64,000 nucleotides of DNA, taken from assembly GCF_921293095.1 (NCBI RefSeq), contig NW_025791658.1, forward strand, positions 682,001 through 746,000, written 5' to 3'. This document shows positions 19,900-30,560 of this stretch, piece by piece (position 1 is the stretch's first letter; every line of letters begins with the position of its first letter). This stretch comes from Ischnura elegans (lineage: Eukaryota > Arthropoda > Insecta > Odonata > Coenagrionidae). The notes under the pieces were generated by a model. That model did not search any database. It was not told the DNA's origin and saw only the letters and a list, made by a program, of their open reading frames with translations. A program made the translations under genes and the position numbers.

Positions 19900-21090
19900 T
19901 GTAAGGGTGTGGGTTCTTGCCCTTGGTGTCGGGAAGCGAATAATCACACACAAGTATTAGAAGTTTTAACCCAAAGTTTATTTCCCTTTGAAATCCCAGT
20001 TTCCAAATCGATTCAATGAATACACAATAAGTAATTTGTGCGTCTAGAATAGCCTAAATTTAGAACGTTACCAAAAGTCTCGGAAAGGAGAGGAGCTGCT
20101 GGTGATGGCACGGGTGGATAGCGAGGCGCTTAGGTCGCACGGGCCATACGGCCCGTGCTTCGACTCCAACTGTGAGTTACTGAGTGAGTTCCTGAGTGCG
20201 TCCCTCCTGAGCACCAATAGGGTGGTTTCCTATTATTTTTTTATTGCCTTAATCGAAAGATTATTACTCCTGGAGTACATATTTCGCGCTTTTAGATTTT
20301 TAAATGACAACATCTATTTTTCGCGATTAAATGAAAAGTGAAAATTTTCAAGCGCGCGAAAACGCGACGCTTAAGTATGAATGTCGGGAAATATCTCCGT
20401 ACGTCGTATTTCTGGTTCCCCCTCCCGCCCGGTGAGGTGACCTTGAGGCGAGGCTTAGCTCTGATACGTCGCAGGATGCTAGCGGATAGCTGAGTACCTT
20501 GCTGAACGGTAGCGCTTGGCTTAAAAAAGGTTTATTAATACCTTATCAAACGAAGAAAACTTTCCGACCATAGGCAGTTTTAATAGGTGATTATTAAGAC
20601 ATGTTTCCCTGAGCTCTGTGCCTCATGCTTGCATTGGTAACCTCAGACGATGCATAACTCCTATCCTCTCGTGTAGAAACTAGGTCCCTGTGACGTCATG
20701 CGGAGTGGAATCGCATGGGCGCCAATCTGGCCTTTTTCAAATGAGGATAAAATTTGACCCTTCCATTCGTCTAAACCGGTATTTCAAAAACCAAATAATT
20801 TGTGTATTATGAATACACTAATGGTGGGTAACGAATCGCAATCAATGCCTTTCGTTTTCTTTGATGAAGGAAACTACCCTATTGCATCTACACCGTGCCA
20901 TTATATAGGGAAGTGGAACCAGGATGCTTTCGTCCAAGAGGAAGGGGAAAGGAAGGTTAGGCGTTCTTGAAAGTGAAAAGGTGCAAATCCCAAGGCATAG
21001 TTTGTCACAGCTGGCTGTTCTGAGACGTCACACAACGACATATTTATGCATATTCTGGAAATGGAAATCCTCCATTTCCGGATCACTACA
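19900..21090 (+). repeat. 5' LTR containing a nested MITE
   Basis: Outside the MITE (20219-20880) it is nearly identical to the 3' LTR, which indicates a fairly young insertion. An open frame shared by both LTRs (MARVDSEALRSHGPYGPC) is short and probably not expressed as protein. Confidence 0.75.
20219..20880 (+). mobile_element. 662-bp AGGGTGG MITE (reference copy)
   Basis: Ends are AGGGTGGTTTCCT and AGGAAACTACCCT, inverted. The AT at 20217-20218 is repeated at 20881-20882, while the uninterrupted 3' LTR at about 23,717 has the sequence once (CCAATTGCATC). The LTR length difference is exactly 664. Internal landmarks are 'ttcatttaatcgcgaaaaa' (inverted), 'ggtagcgcttggctta', 'gtttccctgagctctgtgcc' and 'cactaatggtgggtaacg'. 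Other copies lie at 11.0, 26.1, 27.6, 28.5 and 35.8 kb. It is non-coding. Confidence 0.8.
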
Positions 21091-23401
21091 ATACTCCCTT
21101 CTTTATTAAAATTGATTGATCTCTCACGAGATCGATCACATTTATACAAATGAAAAAGCAATCATAAAAACAATTAACCATTAAAATTCCCCTATGCACT
21201 AAAATAATTCACTGCAAATTACGTAAATTTATAACATGTTAAATTGCAATATTCAACAAAAAGTAAAAGTATTTATACACAAGGAAACAAAGAAATACCA
21301 CTATATCGTCCGTATTCCTAATTCTGTTTCACTTCTATATTTTCAATCCTTTTTTTATTATCACTAAAAACGAAACAACACAAAAAGAAATAATTCAGAG
21401 TAAATTGGAAAGAAAAAGTTTGTAAATGACAAATATGTCAAGTCCTATCGATTAAAAAAAATGCGTACAAATACCTACAATTTTTCAATATCCCTTGTAT
21501 TCCACATGTTTACTTCACTTTTCCACTTTTTATCACCCTCCTTTGCTGTGCTTTAAGTCCATTGTTTATTCACACAGATCCAAAGTGACTCGCGAATTCG
21601 TCGCCGTAGCGAATATCAGTTCACTGTTTTCTTGAGGAATTTAGGGGGGATAAGATGAGGACAACATGGGCACACTTCACTTTGTTTTCTTTCACTCATT
21701 ACACGCTAAACACCAATTGCTTGTGTTATTTTTCACTCTTTTACACTCAATAAAATTTTCAAGGATATGTTTTACTAATGCCTTAATCTTTTCCCTAGCC
21801 GGCGTATGCTATATTATGCCATTAAACTTATGGTTTCAATTACCCCTTATGATAATCCCGGTCAACTTGTAAAATTCCTCACACTCTTGGGACCCATCCC
21901 TTGTTAATGTCCCCTTTTTACTTTTTAACATATTCCCTCTTACAAAACCACAATTATCTATCGTCTCACTCTCTCTTATTCTCTCTTTTCATTTTTCCAC
22001 CCGGGATTTTCTTCCTGTTCGTCCCATGTCAACATTTGATTCCCCCAAAAATCAAACCTATGTTAACTCCCGAAGGTTACGAGACAGTGCTTCTGCATTA
22101 TAGTGTTTTTACAGGCATATGTGGGTTTTGGAAAATTGTACTCGCTCAATGGAAGGTACCCGCGCCTCACGCTTGCATATCGGTCCTTCAGCGACAATAT
22201 CAATTCCAATTTCAATTATCAGCTAACCCATTAAGGCCTTTAAACTAAATACGTAACGAGATACTATATTTAGAACACTAGCAAGAGGCATTCCCTTAGG
22301 TGGCGCCGTAGATTCACCTCGCCTAGTTTAATTGCCGGCTGGCGCAAGTGACTACATATGGCATGTGGCATTCTAATGAGCCAATACTTGCTTCTGAAGT
22401 ATGGCTGATGCTGAATGCAGAAAAAAAGGTTCAATGAAATCGAGGTACCGAAGTACAGGTCAATTACTCTAGAAGTCCCTCAAGGTCGCAAACGCAGCGA
22501 CGGCTTCCTTAGACCATCTCAATTGAAAACCTTTATTAAAATATGCTCTATTCCCCATATTACATTAATCGGAAATGTTTATTAGAGCAACTACCCAGAT
22601 TTCGCTCATTACCCGAGCCTATCTCTTACGGGTTTCAGAGAGACAAAATTAGTCAACTTGGTGAGGATTCCCATCCCATTCCTCCGGGACAAATAGGGGC
22701 TTTAAAATTACTAATACTAACTATCGACTAAGAAAATTCAGAAAACTAACATCTAATTACCGGCCAAGAAAATTCATAAAAAGGCATAGCAATCATTTCC
22801 ATGATTTTTTTTCTATTAAAAGTTCTTATTAAGGGTCGTAATCACCAATGTCCTTTGTTGCCGGTGATGACCTTCCTTCTTCTTTGCGCCAACTGCTTGC
22901 ACTGCTTCCCTGGGTGACACCACCGCTCTGGAAGCGAAGTGAAAGTATCCCGGCGACACTTTGTCTCTGCGATGCCTCCGGCTCCGAAGGCGTTGGTCAG
23001 CGGCCGTTGTCCGTCGAAAATGTGCCTCCTCCGAAATACCGCATTATTATGACAGCTATTTTGGATTCAGCTCTCCCGGACTTAACCGTTACTCGCAAAA
23101 GTATATGGGCGAGCAATTGCCACTCGCATCCACCGTTTAACACCAAGCTCTACTTCCCGAGAAAGTGTTTCATGACCTATCAAATATAGTATTTCTGGCG
23201 ATTTAAAGTATTACGCGGAATTTAATACCCAAAAAATTAGCTCTAGAGACGCAAAGAATGTAAAGTGAGTGTGATTATCGTTCCGACGCGTGTAAATGAG
23301 CCTTACACTACCTAGGCAGTAATCCCACAGTCTTTTGGGATGTAATTACCAATCCCTCCCACAGGGGGGCTATGGTAAAACAATACCACCGCTGCCACCA
23401 T
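21091..23401. other. Internal region of the LTR element
   Basis: No retroviral-type protein is recognised. The open frame at 22848-23189 is G+C-richer than its surroundings and could be a decayed or non-homologous insert, but shows no motif I know. Just before the 3' LTR, 'cccacaggggggctatgg' might serve as a weak polypurine tract. Confidence 0.4.
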
Positions 23402-23928
23402 TGTAAGGGTGCGGGTTCTTGCTCTTGGTGTCGGGAAGCGAATAATCACACACAAGTATTAGAAGTTTTAACCCAAAGTTTATTTCCCTTTGAAATCCCA
23501 GTTACCAAATCAATTCAATGAATATACAATAAGTAATTTGTGCGTCTAGAATAGCCAAAATTTAGAACGTTACCAAAAGTCTCGGGAAGGAGAGGAGCTG
23601 CTGGTGATGGCACGGGTGGATAGCGAGGCGCTTAGGTCGCACGGGCCATACGGCCCGTGCTTCGACTCCAACTGTGAGTTACTGAGTGAGTTCCTGAGTG
23701 CGTCCCTCCTGAGTACCAATTGCATCTACACCGTGCCATTATGTAGGGAAGTGGAACCAGGATGTTTTCGTCCAAGAGGAAGGGGAAAGGAAGGTTAGGC
23801 GTTCTTGAAAGTGAAAAGGTGCAAATCCCAAGGCATAGTTTGTCACAGCTGGCTGTTCTGAGACGTCACACAACGACATATTTATGCATATTCTGGAAAT
23901 GGAAATCTTCCATTTCCGGATCACTACA
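23402..23928 (+). repeat. 3' LTR (unoccupied)
   Basis: The 527-bp repeat begins TGTAAGGGTG and ends CACTACA. It provides the empty-site reference for the MITE in the 5' LTR. Confidence 0.75.
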
Positions 23929-23932
23929 TTTC

Positions 23933-24324
23933 ATTCTCACCAACGGATGAGGCTGCATTAAGGCACTTGACATAGACATATCAACAGAGTGAAGTGGAAT
24001 GTAAAGCAGACGAAATGGGCAGTGTGATAGGAAATGCTTGCAGACCCCTGCCGTGAAGGTTCGCTGGAGAGAGTCAAGCCGCATTAGCGATCCCTACAGT
24101 AAGGGAAACTGCACTTGAGCCCTACCCTGGTAGCAATAAAACTTTTTGGGAAACTTTTGTAGGTCGTCGAGCAATGGTCGAACGTTTTGAAAACTTCTTC
24201 CCCTCAATCAGCGCACAAGACGATTGAAAACATTCTCGCTGTCCAAGGGTATTCAGTATTTTTTGCCTTTTCCTTGTCTTCACCTCTTTTTTTTTAATGA
24301 TCATAAATATATCGGAGTTTAAGC
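23933..24324. other. Flank of the LTR element, nothing recognised
   Basis: No gene or named repeat can be supported. Base composition is more balanced than the A+T-rich surroundings. Confidence 0.35.
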
Positions 24325-24590
24325 AGTGGCGCCGACTCCATGGGGCTTGAGGGGGCCCGAGCCCCCCCAATAATTCGTTATGGGTGTGAGGAAAAAAGTG
24401 TCAGGCTTGTCGATTTTCCCTGGAGTGTCCAGATATCGAGATAAGAGTTATCAGGGTTCTAACTTTGATCATATGACTCTTATAAAATGCATAAAAGCCT
24501 TAAAATTCACTACTTATAAAATTTCCCGGGGCAAGATCCCCGGTTTGGCCCCCCCAATATTTTTTGTAAGGCGTGCCTGAGTTTAAGTCA
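24325..24590. mobile_element. GGCGCCGACT-ended short element (copy 2)
   Basis: It begins AGTGGCGCCGACTCCATGGG and ends CCCCCCAATATTTTTTGTAAG. Its body is nearly identical to the copy at 44.84-45.09 kb (shared 'cgttatgggtgtgaggaaaaa', 'caggcttgtcgattttccc'). Confidence 0.65.
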
Positions 24591-25498
24591 AAATGATGCA
24601 AAACCTCTATGACGACGTATGTATTTTTATTTATGTATTTTTTACTTTCATACCGTGTATTTAAAATAAAAAATCGGATTAATACCCTTTATCTAGTGTA
24701 AATATGTCAGAAGTCCTCCATTGTCTGTGGAAAACATTTTAAGGGAGCAAGCACACCCTGAGTCAGAAAGATATAAAAACAACTGCAATCCCCTTCAGAT
24801 AACTCTCTCGATTTTCTGCTTGGTGGGGTCGTTTAACTTTTTTTCTTAATTAGAAGGCACTTGGAATTAGTGGTTGATAAATAATTGTGTTTTGTCGGTA
24901 ATCGAACTATCTACTGCCGTTTAACAGTTAAAAGAATTCCCCAAGGCTTAACGTAAAGACGTTGTCGTTGGGAAAAAGAAGGGGAGGAGTGTTTGCGAAG
25001 TTAGAAGGATGAAAGTGAGGTGATGCACGACAATTTAAACTGATACATAATAAAATAAACAATTGCGAAAGCTCTCTCACTCACCTAGCAGATTTGTCAA
25101 GGGGAATGAATTCCGTGTTGCTCTCAATCACACATCCACTCAGGTTTACGAAGCTGCCGCTTACGACAGTGACCCACTCACATCAATGAAATATACTTTT
25201 TCTTTTGTTGGTCATTATAGAAATTTGCTTCGAAATTCGTTGAAAACCAGCATAACAACTCACGAGTGAGGGTAAAAACTAGATTTTTACGAAAATTCCG
25301 ATTTAAATTATAATTATTAATTTTGCTCATTTTCAACAGCTTCCGATGATTTTCTGGATAAGCCAAATATTTAAATAGCCATTGTTCCTTGATGCTCAAA
25401 CATTATGACATGAGACTGTGCCAATTTTTTCTTTGCAAAATAATTGTGAAAATTTAGGGTTTTGTCAAATTTTTATTTTCATTTCCGCCCACTGTGCG
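24591..25498. other. Unannotated spacer
   Basis: A+T-rich with no supported gene. The open frame at 25063-25269 has no recognised family. Confidence 0.35.
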
Positions 25499-25717
25499 AT
25501 GCGGGCCAATTTCCTGGGGAAGGCATATGGTGCCTCTGCAGGATTAGCGTTGGCGGCAGTTGACGCGGGGGATTATCCGGAGGCCATATTCGTTGGCGGT
25601 ACCCTTCAGACATTGTCAATGGACATCCGGAATCGCAGCTCAACCAGTGCTTTTGTCGTTGCCGTAAGAAGCAATGGTAACCTGGCGTATCGAAGTCCAC
25701 AGGGATTTCAGATGTAA
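25499..25717 (+). CDS. Unrecognised G+C-rich 72-codon open frame
   Basis: Within very A+T-rich sequence, a G+C-rich island from about 25,488 to 25,712 contains an open frame starting ATG at 25499. The peptide is Ala/Gly-rich early (GKAYGASAGLALAAVDAGDY) and later reads GGTLQTLSMDIRNRSSTSAF, with alternating hydrophobic beta-strand character, ending at TAA 25715-25717. The boundary with A+T-rich DNA is abrupt at both ends. It could be a captured gene fragment, a single exon, or a TE piece. I do not recognise the family and see no clear splice sites or promoter. Confidence 0.3.
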   Translation: MRANFLGKAYGASAGLALAAVDAGDYPEAIFVGGTLQTLSMDIRNRSSTSAFVVAVRSNGNLAYRSPQGFQM

Positions 25718-26124
25718 ATTAAGCGAAGACTAGATAACCCCTGCGAAAATTTCGAACTTTCATGTAGATTTCGTACTATTTTAATTTTTCGTTGTCAATT
25801 CTCGTCGATAATAATTCTGGAATGCTTTAAAATCGATATATTTATTAATGTTAAACGTTCTCTAAAAGTAACACAAGGTCTCTTCTACATTTTAGTTTTA
25901 ATATTTAGCCTCATTACGTTTTATTTTCTTGGCTTACGTATGTAATTAACGGGTTCTCAAGCGTTTTTATGATTTAAAATGTAAGTAGTTGATAGACGTG
26001 GAAAAATAAAAGATACTTAGTCGAATTAATAGGTAAATAGTGGTATTTGAGGTTGGGAATGTATTTTTTGTCAGAAGCAAAGCAGGAGTTGATATTGTAT
26101 TTTTTACAGCACGTGCTGTATCAA
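25718..26124. other. Unannotated spacer
   Basis: A+T-rich. At 26,020-26,095, 'aattaataggtaaatagtg...gaggttggga.tgtattttttgtc' matches the inverted-repeat flank at 27,535-27,590, so this is another trace of the same repeat family. ACGTGCTGTATCAAC at 26,110 recurs at 28,293 and, with changes, at 28,331. Confidence 0.4.
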
Positions 26125-28014
26125 CAGGCTGCCAGCGGGTAGCTGAGTACCTTGCTAAATGGTAGCGCTTGGCTTAAAAAAAGGTTTATTAATACCTTAT
26201 CAAACGAAGAAAACTTTCCGACCTTAGCCAGTTTTAGTAGGTGATTATTAAGACATGTTTCCCTGAGCTCTGTGCCTCGTGTAGAAACTAGGTCCCTGTG
26301 ACGTCGCGTGGAGTGGAATCGTATGGGCGCCAATCTGGCCTCTTCAAATGAGGATAAAATTTGACCCTTGCCATTCGTCTAAACCGGTATTTCAAAAACC
26401 AAATAATTTGTGTATTATGAATACACTAATGGTGGGTAACGAATCGAAATCAATGCCTTTCGTTTTCTTTGATGAAGGAAACTACCCTATTGTTGAATCA
26501 TCGGCTTTGGACAAAAAATACAATCCCAACCTCTAATATGTAGCACTATTTACCTATTAATTTGACTTAGTATTTTTATTTTTCCATGACTATCAACTAC
26601 TCTCTCGAGTTCTATCGCCTCCAGACATTTTAAACCATTTTTAACGTCGATTAGGAATATGATATTTTTAACATCGATTTTTATGTTGAAAAAGCGATAT
26701 TTTTCTTTAGAAAATTATTTGTTTACGTCAATTTTAATAGCAACACAGTCAATGTTGATGTCATATCTTCCCGCAGTCACGGAAATGGTTTATTTCGACA
26801 ATTTCTACTGCAGTTTTTTCTATTACCGACGATTTTGGCGACTTTTTTGTTTCCAAAAATTAATTCAGTTTTCAAAAGTGTCTCTGGCAACCGATGGAAC
26901 ATCTCTGGAGTCACAGAAAAAGGCCTTTCTGTAATAATTAAGCGAAGATTTTTAAACTTTGCGTCGATTAGATTCTTTCGTTGTTTCGCGGTTACCAGTT
27001 TTTTGTGAACGTTCACATCGCGAGTCTTCTCAGACGTTGCGTGGTTGCATTATAGGATATTTCAGGGTTCATTTTTCAGTGATATGCCTTCATTTCGGAA
27101 ATTTATCTTTGTAAATCTAATATTTTAAATTTAAAGAAATCCGATGGAAAACTGCTACAAGAAGGCCTTTTAGTGGATTTCATGAAGATCTTTTAAAAAA
27201 ACCGTGGAATTCAGACACACTTTTGAAAACGGAATTAATTTTTGGAAACAAAAAAGTCGCCAAAATCGTCGGTAATAGAAAAAACTGCAGTAGAAATTGT
27301 CGAAATAAACCATTTCCGTGACTGCGGGAAGATATGACATCAACATTGACTGTTTTTCTATTAAAATTGACGTAAAAAAATAATTTTCTAAAGAAAAATA
27401 TCGCTTTTTCAACATAAAAATCGACGTTAAAAATATCCTATTCCCAATCGACATTAAAAATGATTGAAAATGTCTGGAGGCGATAGAACTCGAGAGAGTA
27501 GTTGATAGTCATGGAAAAATAAAAATACTAAGTCAAATTAATAGGTAAATAGTGCTACATATTAGAGGTTGGGATTGTATTTTTTGTCCAAAGCCGATGA
27601 TTCAACAATAGGGTAGTTTCCTTCATCAAAGAAAACGAAAGGCATTGATTGCGATTCGTTACCCACCATTAGTGTATTCATAATACACAAATTATTTGGT
27701 TTTTGAAATACCGGTTTAGACGAATGGCAAGGTTTTATCCTCATTTGAAAAAGGCCAGATTGGCGCCCATGCGATTCCACTCCACGTGACGTCACAGGGA
27801 CCTAGTTTCTACACGAGAGGAAAGGAGTTATACATCGTCTGAGGTTACCAATGCATGCATGAGGCACAGAGCTCAGGGAAACATGTCTTAATAATCACCT
27901 ACTAAAACTGGCTAAGGTCGGAAAGTTTTCTTCGTTTGATAAGGTATTAATAAACCTTTTTTAAGCCAAGCGCTACCATTCAGCAAGGTACTCAGCTACC
28001 CGCTGGCAGCCTGC
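26125..28014. repeat. Giant inverted repeat (arms about 760-800 bp, loop about 330 bp)
   Basis: The left arm is about 26,125-26,884 and the right arm about 27,215-28,014. Each arm contains part of the AGGGTGG MITE plus a flank running through 'ttgaatcatcggctttgg' and 'cgattttggcgacttttttg'. The two arms are close to identical, so the structure formed recently or is being homogenised. A transcript would fold into a long double-stranded hairpin. Confidence 0.8.
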
Positions 28015-28266
28015 GACGTATCAGCGCTAAGCCTCGCCTCAAGGTCACCTCACCGGGCGGGAGGGGGAACCAGAAATACGACGTACGGAGATATTTCCCG
28101 GCATTCATACTTGAGCGTCGCGTTTTCGCGCGCTTGAAAATTTTCACTTTTCATTTAATCGCGAAAAATAGATGTTGTCATTTAAAAATCTAAAAGCGTG
28201 AAACTCGTACTCCAGGAGTAATAATCTTTCGATTAAGGCAATAAAAAAATAATAGGAAACCACCCT
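27610..28266 (-). mobile_element. AGGGTGG MITE, inverted full-length copy
   Basis: It is about 657 bp with AGGGTAGTTTCC and GGAAACCACCCT ends, flanked by AT on both sides. It is longer than the truncated copy in the left arm of the inverted repeat (26,125-26,488). Confidence 0.75.
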
Positions 28267-28500
28267 ATTAAAATGATACTTCATTTATAACTACGTGCTG
28301 TATCAACGGAGCAATTTAAACTGATACACAACGTGCTGTATCTACGGAATCACAGAAAAAGACCTTTCTAGAACAATTAAGCGAGGATTTTTAAACTTTA
28401 GTCGAGTAGATTCTTTTCCTGTTTCGCGGTTATCAGTTTTTCGTGAATGTACACATCGCGAGTGTTCTCAGACGTTACGTGGTTGTACGTATTTCACGGT
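28267..28500. repeat. Loop-related repeat
   Basis: Bases 28,335-28,480 match the loop of the giant inverted repeat (about 26,900-27,050): 'tcacagaaaaa.gcctttct', 'aattaagcga.gatttttaaac', 'cacatcgcgagt.ttctcagacgtt'. The elements at 26-28.5 kb are thus parts of a larger composite repeat. Confidence 0.6.
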
Positions 28501-29091
28501 TTTAGATTTTTAAATGATAACATGTATTTTTCGCGATTAAATGAAAAGTGAAATTTTTCGTGGAAACGCGACGGCTAAGTATGGATGCTGGGAGAAGCCC
28601 GTGTGATGTTATCCTGTATCCGGCTGCCGCTGTGTTAGGCCACCTTGGTGCGAGGCCATGAGCACTGCTATGATGCAGGTTGCTAGCAGGTAGCAGAGTA
28701 CCCTGCTATCAGGTAGCGCTTGGCTTAAATAAGGATTCTTTATATCCTATAAAACGAAGGAGACTTTCTGACCATAAGCAATATTGGTAAGTGATTATTA
28801 AGAGATGTTTCCCTGAGCTCTGTGCCTCATGCATGTATTGGTTCACTCAGAAGATGTTAAACTCCTGACTACTCGTATAGCATCTAGGTCCCTGTGATGT
28901 CACGACCTAGAGAGGCATTGCATTTGCGCCAATCCGGCCTTTTTCAAATGAGGTTAAAATTGACCATTGCCATTCATATTAACTGGGATTTCTAAAACAA
29001 AATAATATGTATATTATAAATACACTAATGGTGGGTAACGAATCGCAATCAATGCATTTCGTTTTCTTTGATGAAGACAACTACCCTATTA
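28501..29091 (+). mobile_element. AGGGTGG MITE, diverged plus-strand copy, 5' end lost
   Basis: The match starts at 'ttttagatttttaaatga', passes through 'ggtagcgcttggctta' and 'tttccctgagctctgtgcctcatg', and ends GACAACTACCCT. It is clearly more diverged than its neighbours and so older. Confidence 0.65.
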
Positions 29092-29539
29092 TCTACCGTT
29101 TGCCCCTCGAGAATAAAATGTCTTTATCAATGGAAAATGATTTATTCTGTGGAATTTTTCGCACTAAGGTGCACTTGAGGGAGACTTCCTAAAAGTAAAG
29201 AGATCACTATCCCCACTGTATTAAATATATAATTCACTGGGGATTTCAAATTCCGATTCAATCGCTTGGTTCATGCAGTTGTCGGTCACTTCTCACTCAC
29301 CTCCAAGAAATGAGAATTTTTATACAGGTTTATTTCATCACTTTGGTGTGACTAAGATTATGTAACTTTGAAACCCCATAAGGCAAATTCAATATTTTTG
29401 GTTTGGGCCCACATTGTGAGGTCATAAGGTCAAAATTGTAAAATTTTGCTTAAACTCAACAAAACTTGGGACCTTTCCCTATAATTGTTCATTCAGATTA
29501 TGATTCATTTCTGTCTCTTCGCTCAAGTCATCACCTTCA
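29092..29539. other. Unannotated spacer
   Basis: No gene or recognised repeat. An ATTCACTGGGGATTTC string near 29,230 resembles the ends of the CCCAGTGA-type elements but no partner was found. Confidence 0.3.
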
Positions 29540-30560
29540 ATTTATTCAATCACTTCTGTTGTTCGAAATCGGATTCCTATTTAAAAACACCACATTGGCT
29601 GGGTTGATGTGTCCTTCCGCTTCGGTACGTGCATTTCAGCTTCACTCGACGCCACCATTTCTTTTATTTTTTTCCTCCAGTTCTTTCTTCCTGATTTTCA
29701 ATTTTACTGCAAATCTCGCTCTGGCCCCATTACTTTTTGGGATTATTTGCGGTACTTTAATTTATCGAACAAGCTCTGGATCGTATTTGGAAGCCATAAA
29801 TTCACAACCAACGGTCATATACCCTTACGGAAAGATTCGCAATCCATGTTAAACATCGCGTCGTAAGTTCGACTAAGGCGGTACCAATCGTTCCCGCAGC
29901 GAATTTGGAGCTTATCTGCACACGGAACCACTTCTTTCGTATTTTTCGTTAAAATTTAATGCTGAAATATTATCCTAACCATCATCTTTATTTTCTTGTT
30001 CAGATCTTTTCAGGTTTTTATCAATTTCACATTTTTTTCAATTAGAGAGCATTATAGAATAATTTGAACGAAGCAAATTACAATCAATAAAAGGCGGAAA
30101 GCATGAACAATTCATTCAAATTTAACATGGATATAATAGAGGAATCGTAATTACATGTCAAAGATAAGTTAGTGATTCTGAACAAAGGATTACCAAAAAC
30201 AAGGAAGCAATATGTATTCCCAAAGATTCAATCAAAGTAATGCAATCCAGTGATTGCTATACTGCAGCCAGATGTGTAACTATAGGAATATATGCTTTGG
30301 GCGCTTTACAGCTAAGATGGCCTGGGGCGGGAAAAAGTTTTGAAAAATTACATGCCTCAATACACACTTTACATCATTTTGTCGCTAAAAATTTTAATTT
30401 AAGCAGATACCTGGTCCCATATTAATTACCCATTCCACCATTTTTACAGCTTCTCTGGTGCCCAATTTGCGATTAAAGCTATTGAAGATCATTCCTCGTA
30501 CCTATATAAACCAGATTTATTTAATTTGATTAAGATATCTACTATATTTAGGTGCTTCAA
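29540..30560 (-). repeat. Inverted sister copy of the repeat at 2.75-4.26 kb
   Basis: It matches in reverse complement the two flanks of the MITE at 3028 ('ggctgggttgatgtgtcc', 'cgtaattacatgtcaaagat', 'gatacctggtcccatatt' correspondences), with continuous sequence where the MITE and the GTTGGCCC block sit in the other copy. It therefore records the pre-insertion state. Open frames within it (29466-29866, 30240-30425) are not supported as genes. Confidence 0.65.

Larger units (their letters stand above)
19900..23928 (+). mobile_element. Non-autonomous LTR retroelement
   Basis: Two direct repeats flank 2.3 kb of internal sequence. Each starts TGTAAGGGTG and ends GGATCACTACA, and the outer flanks are TTTC on both sides (19896-19899 and 23929-23932), a 4-bp target-site duplication. 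The 3' LTR (23402-23928) is 527 bp; the 5' LTR (19900-21090) is 1,191 bp because it carries a 662-bp MITE with 2 flanking bases. The internal region 21,091-23,401 has no gag, protease or RT that I can recognise, so mobilisation in trans must be assumed. Confidence 0.75.

Noticed and set aside
22848-23189. 113-codon open frame as a gag-like gene of the LTR element
   Set aside because: No zinc knuckle, major homology region or protease motif is visible, and the frame alone is not enough.
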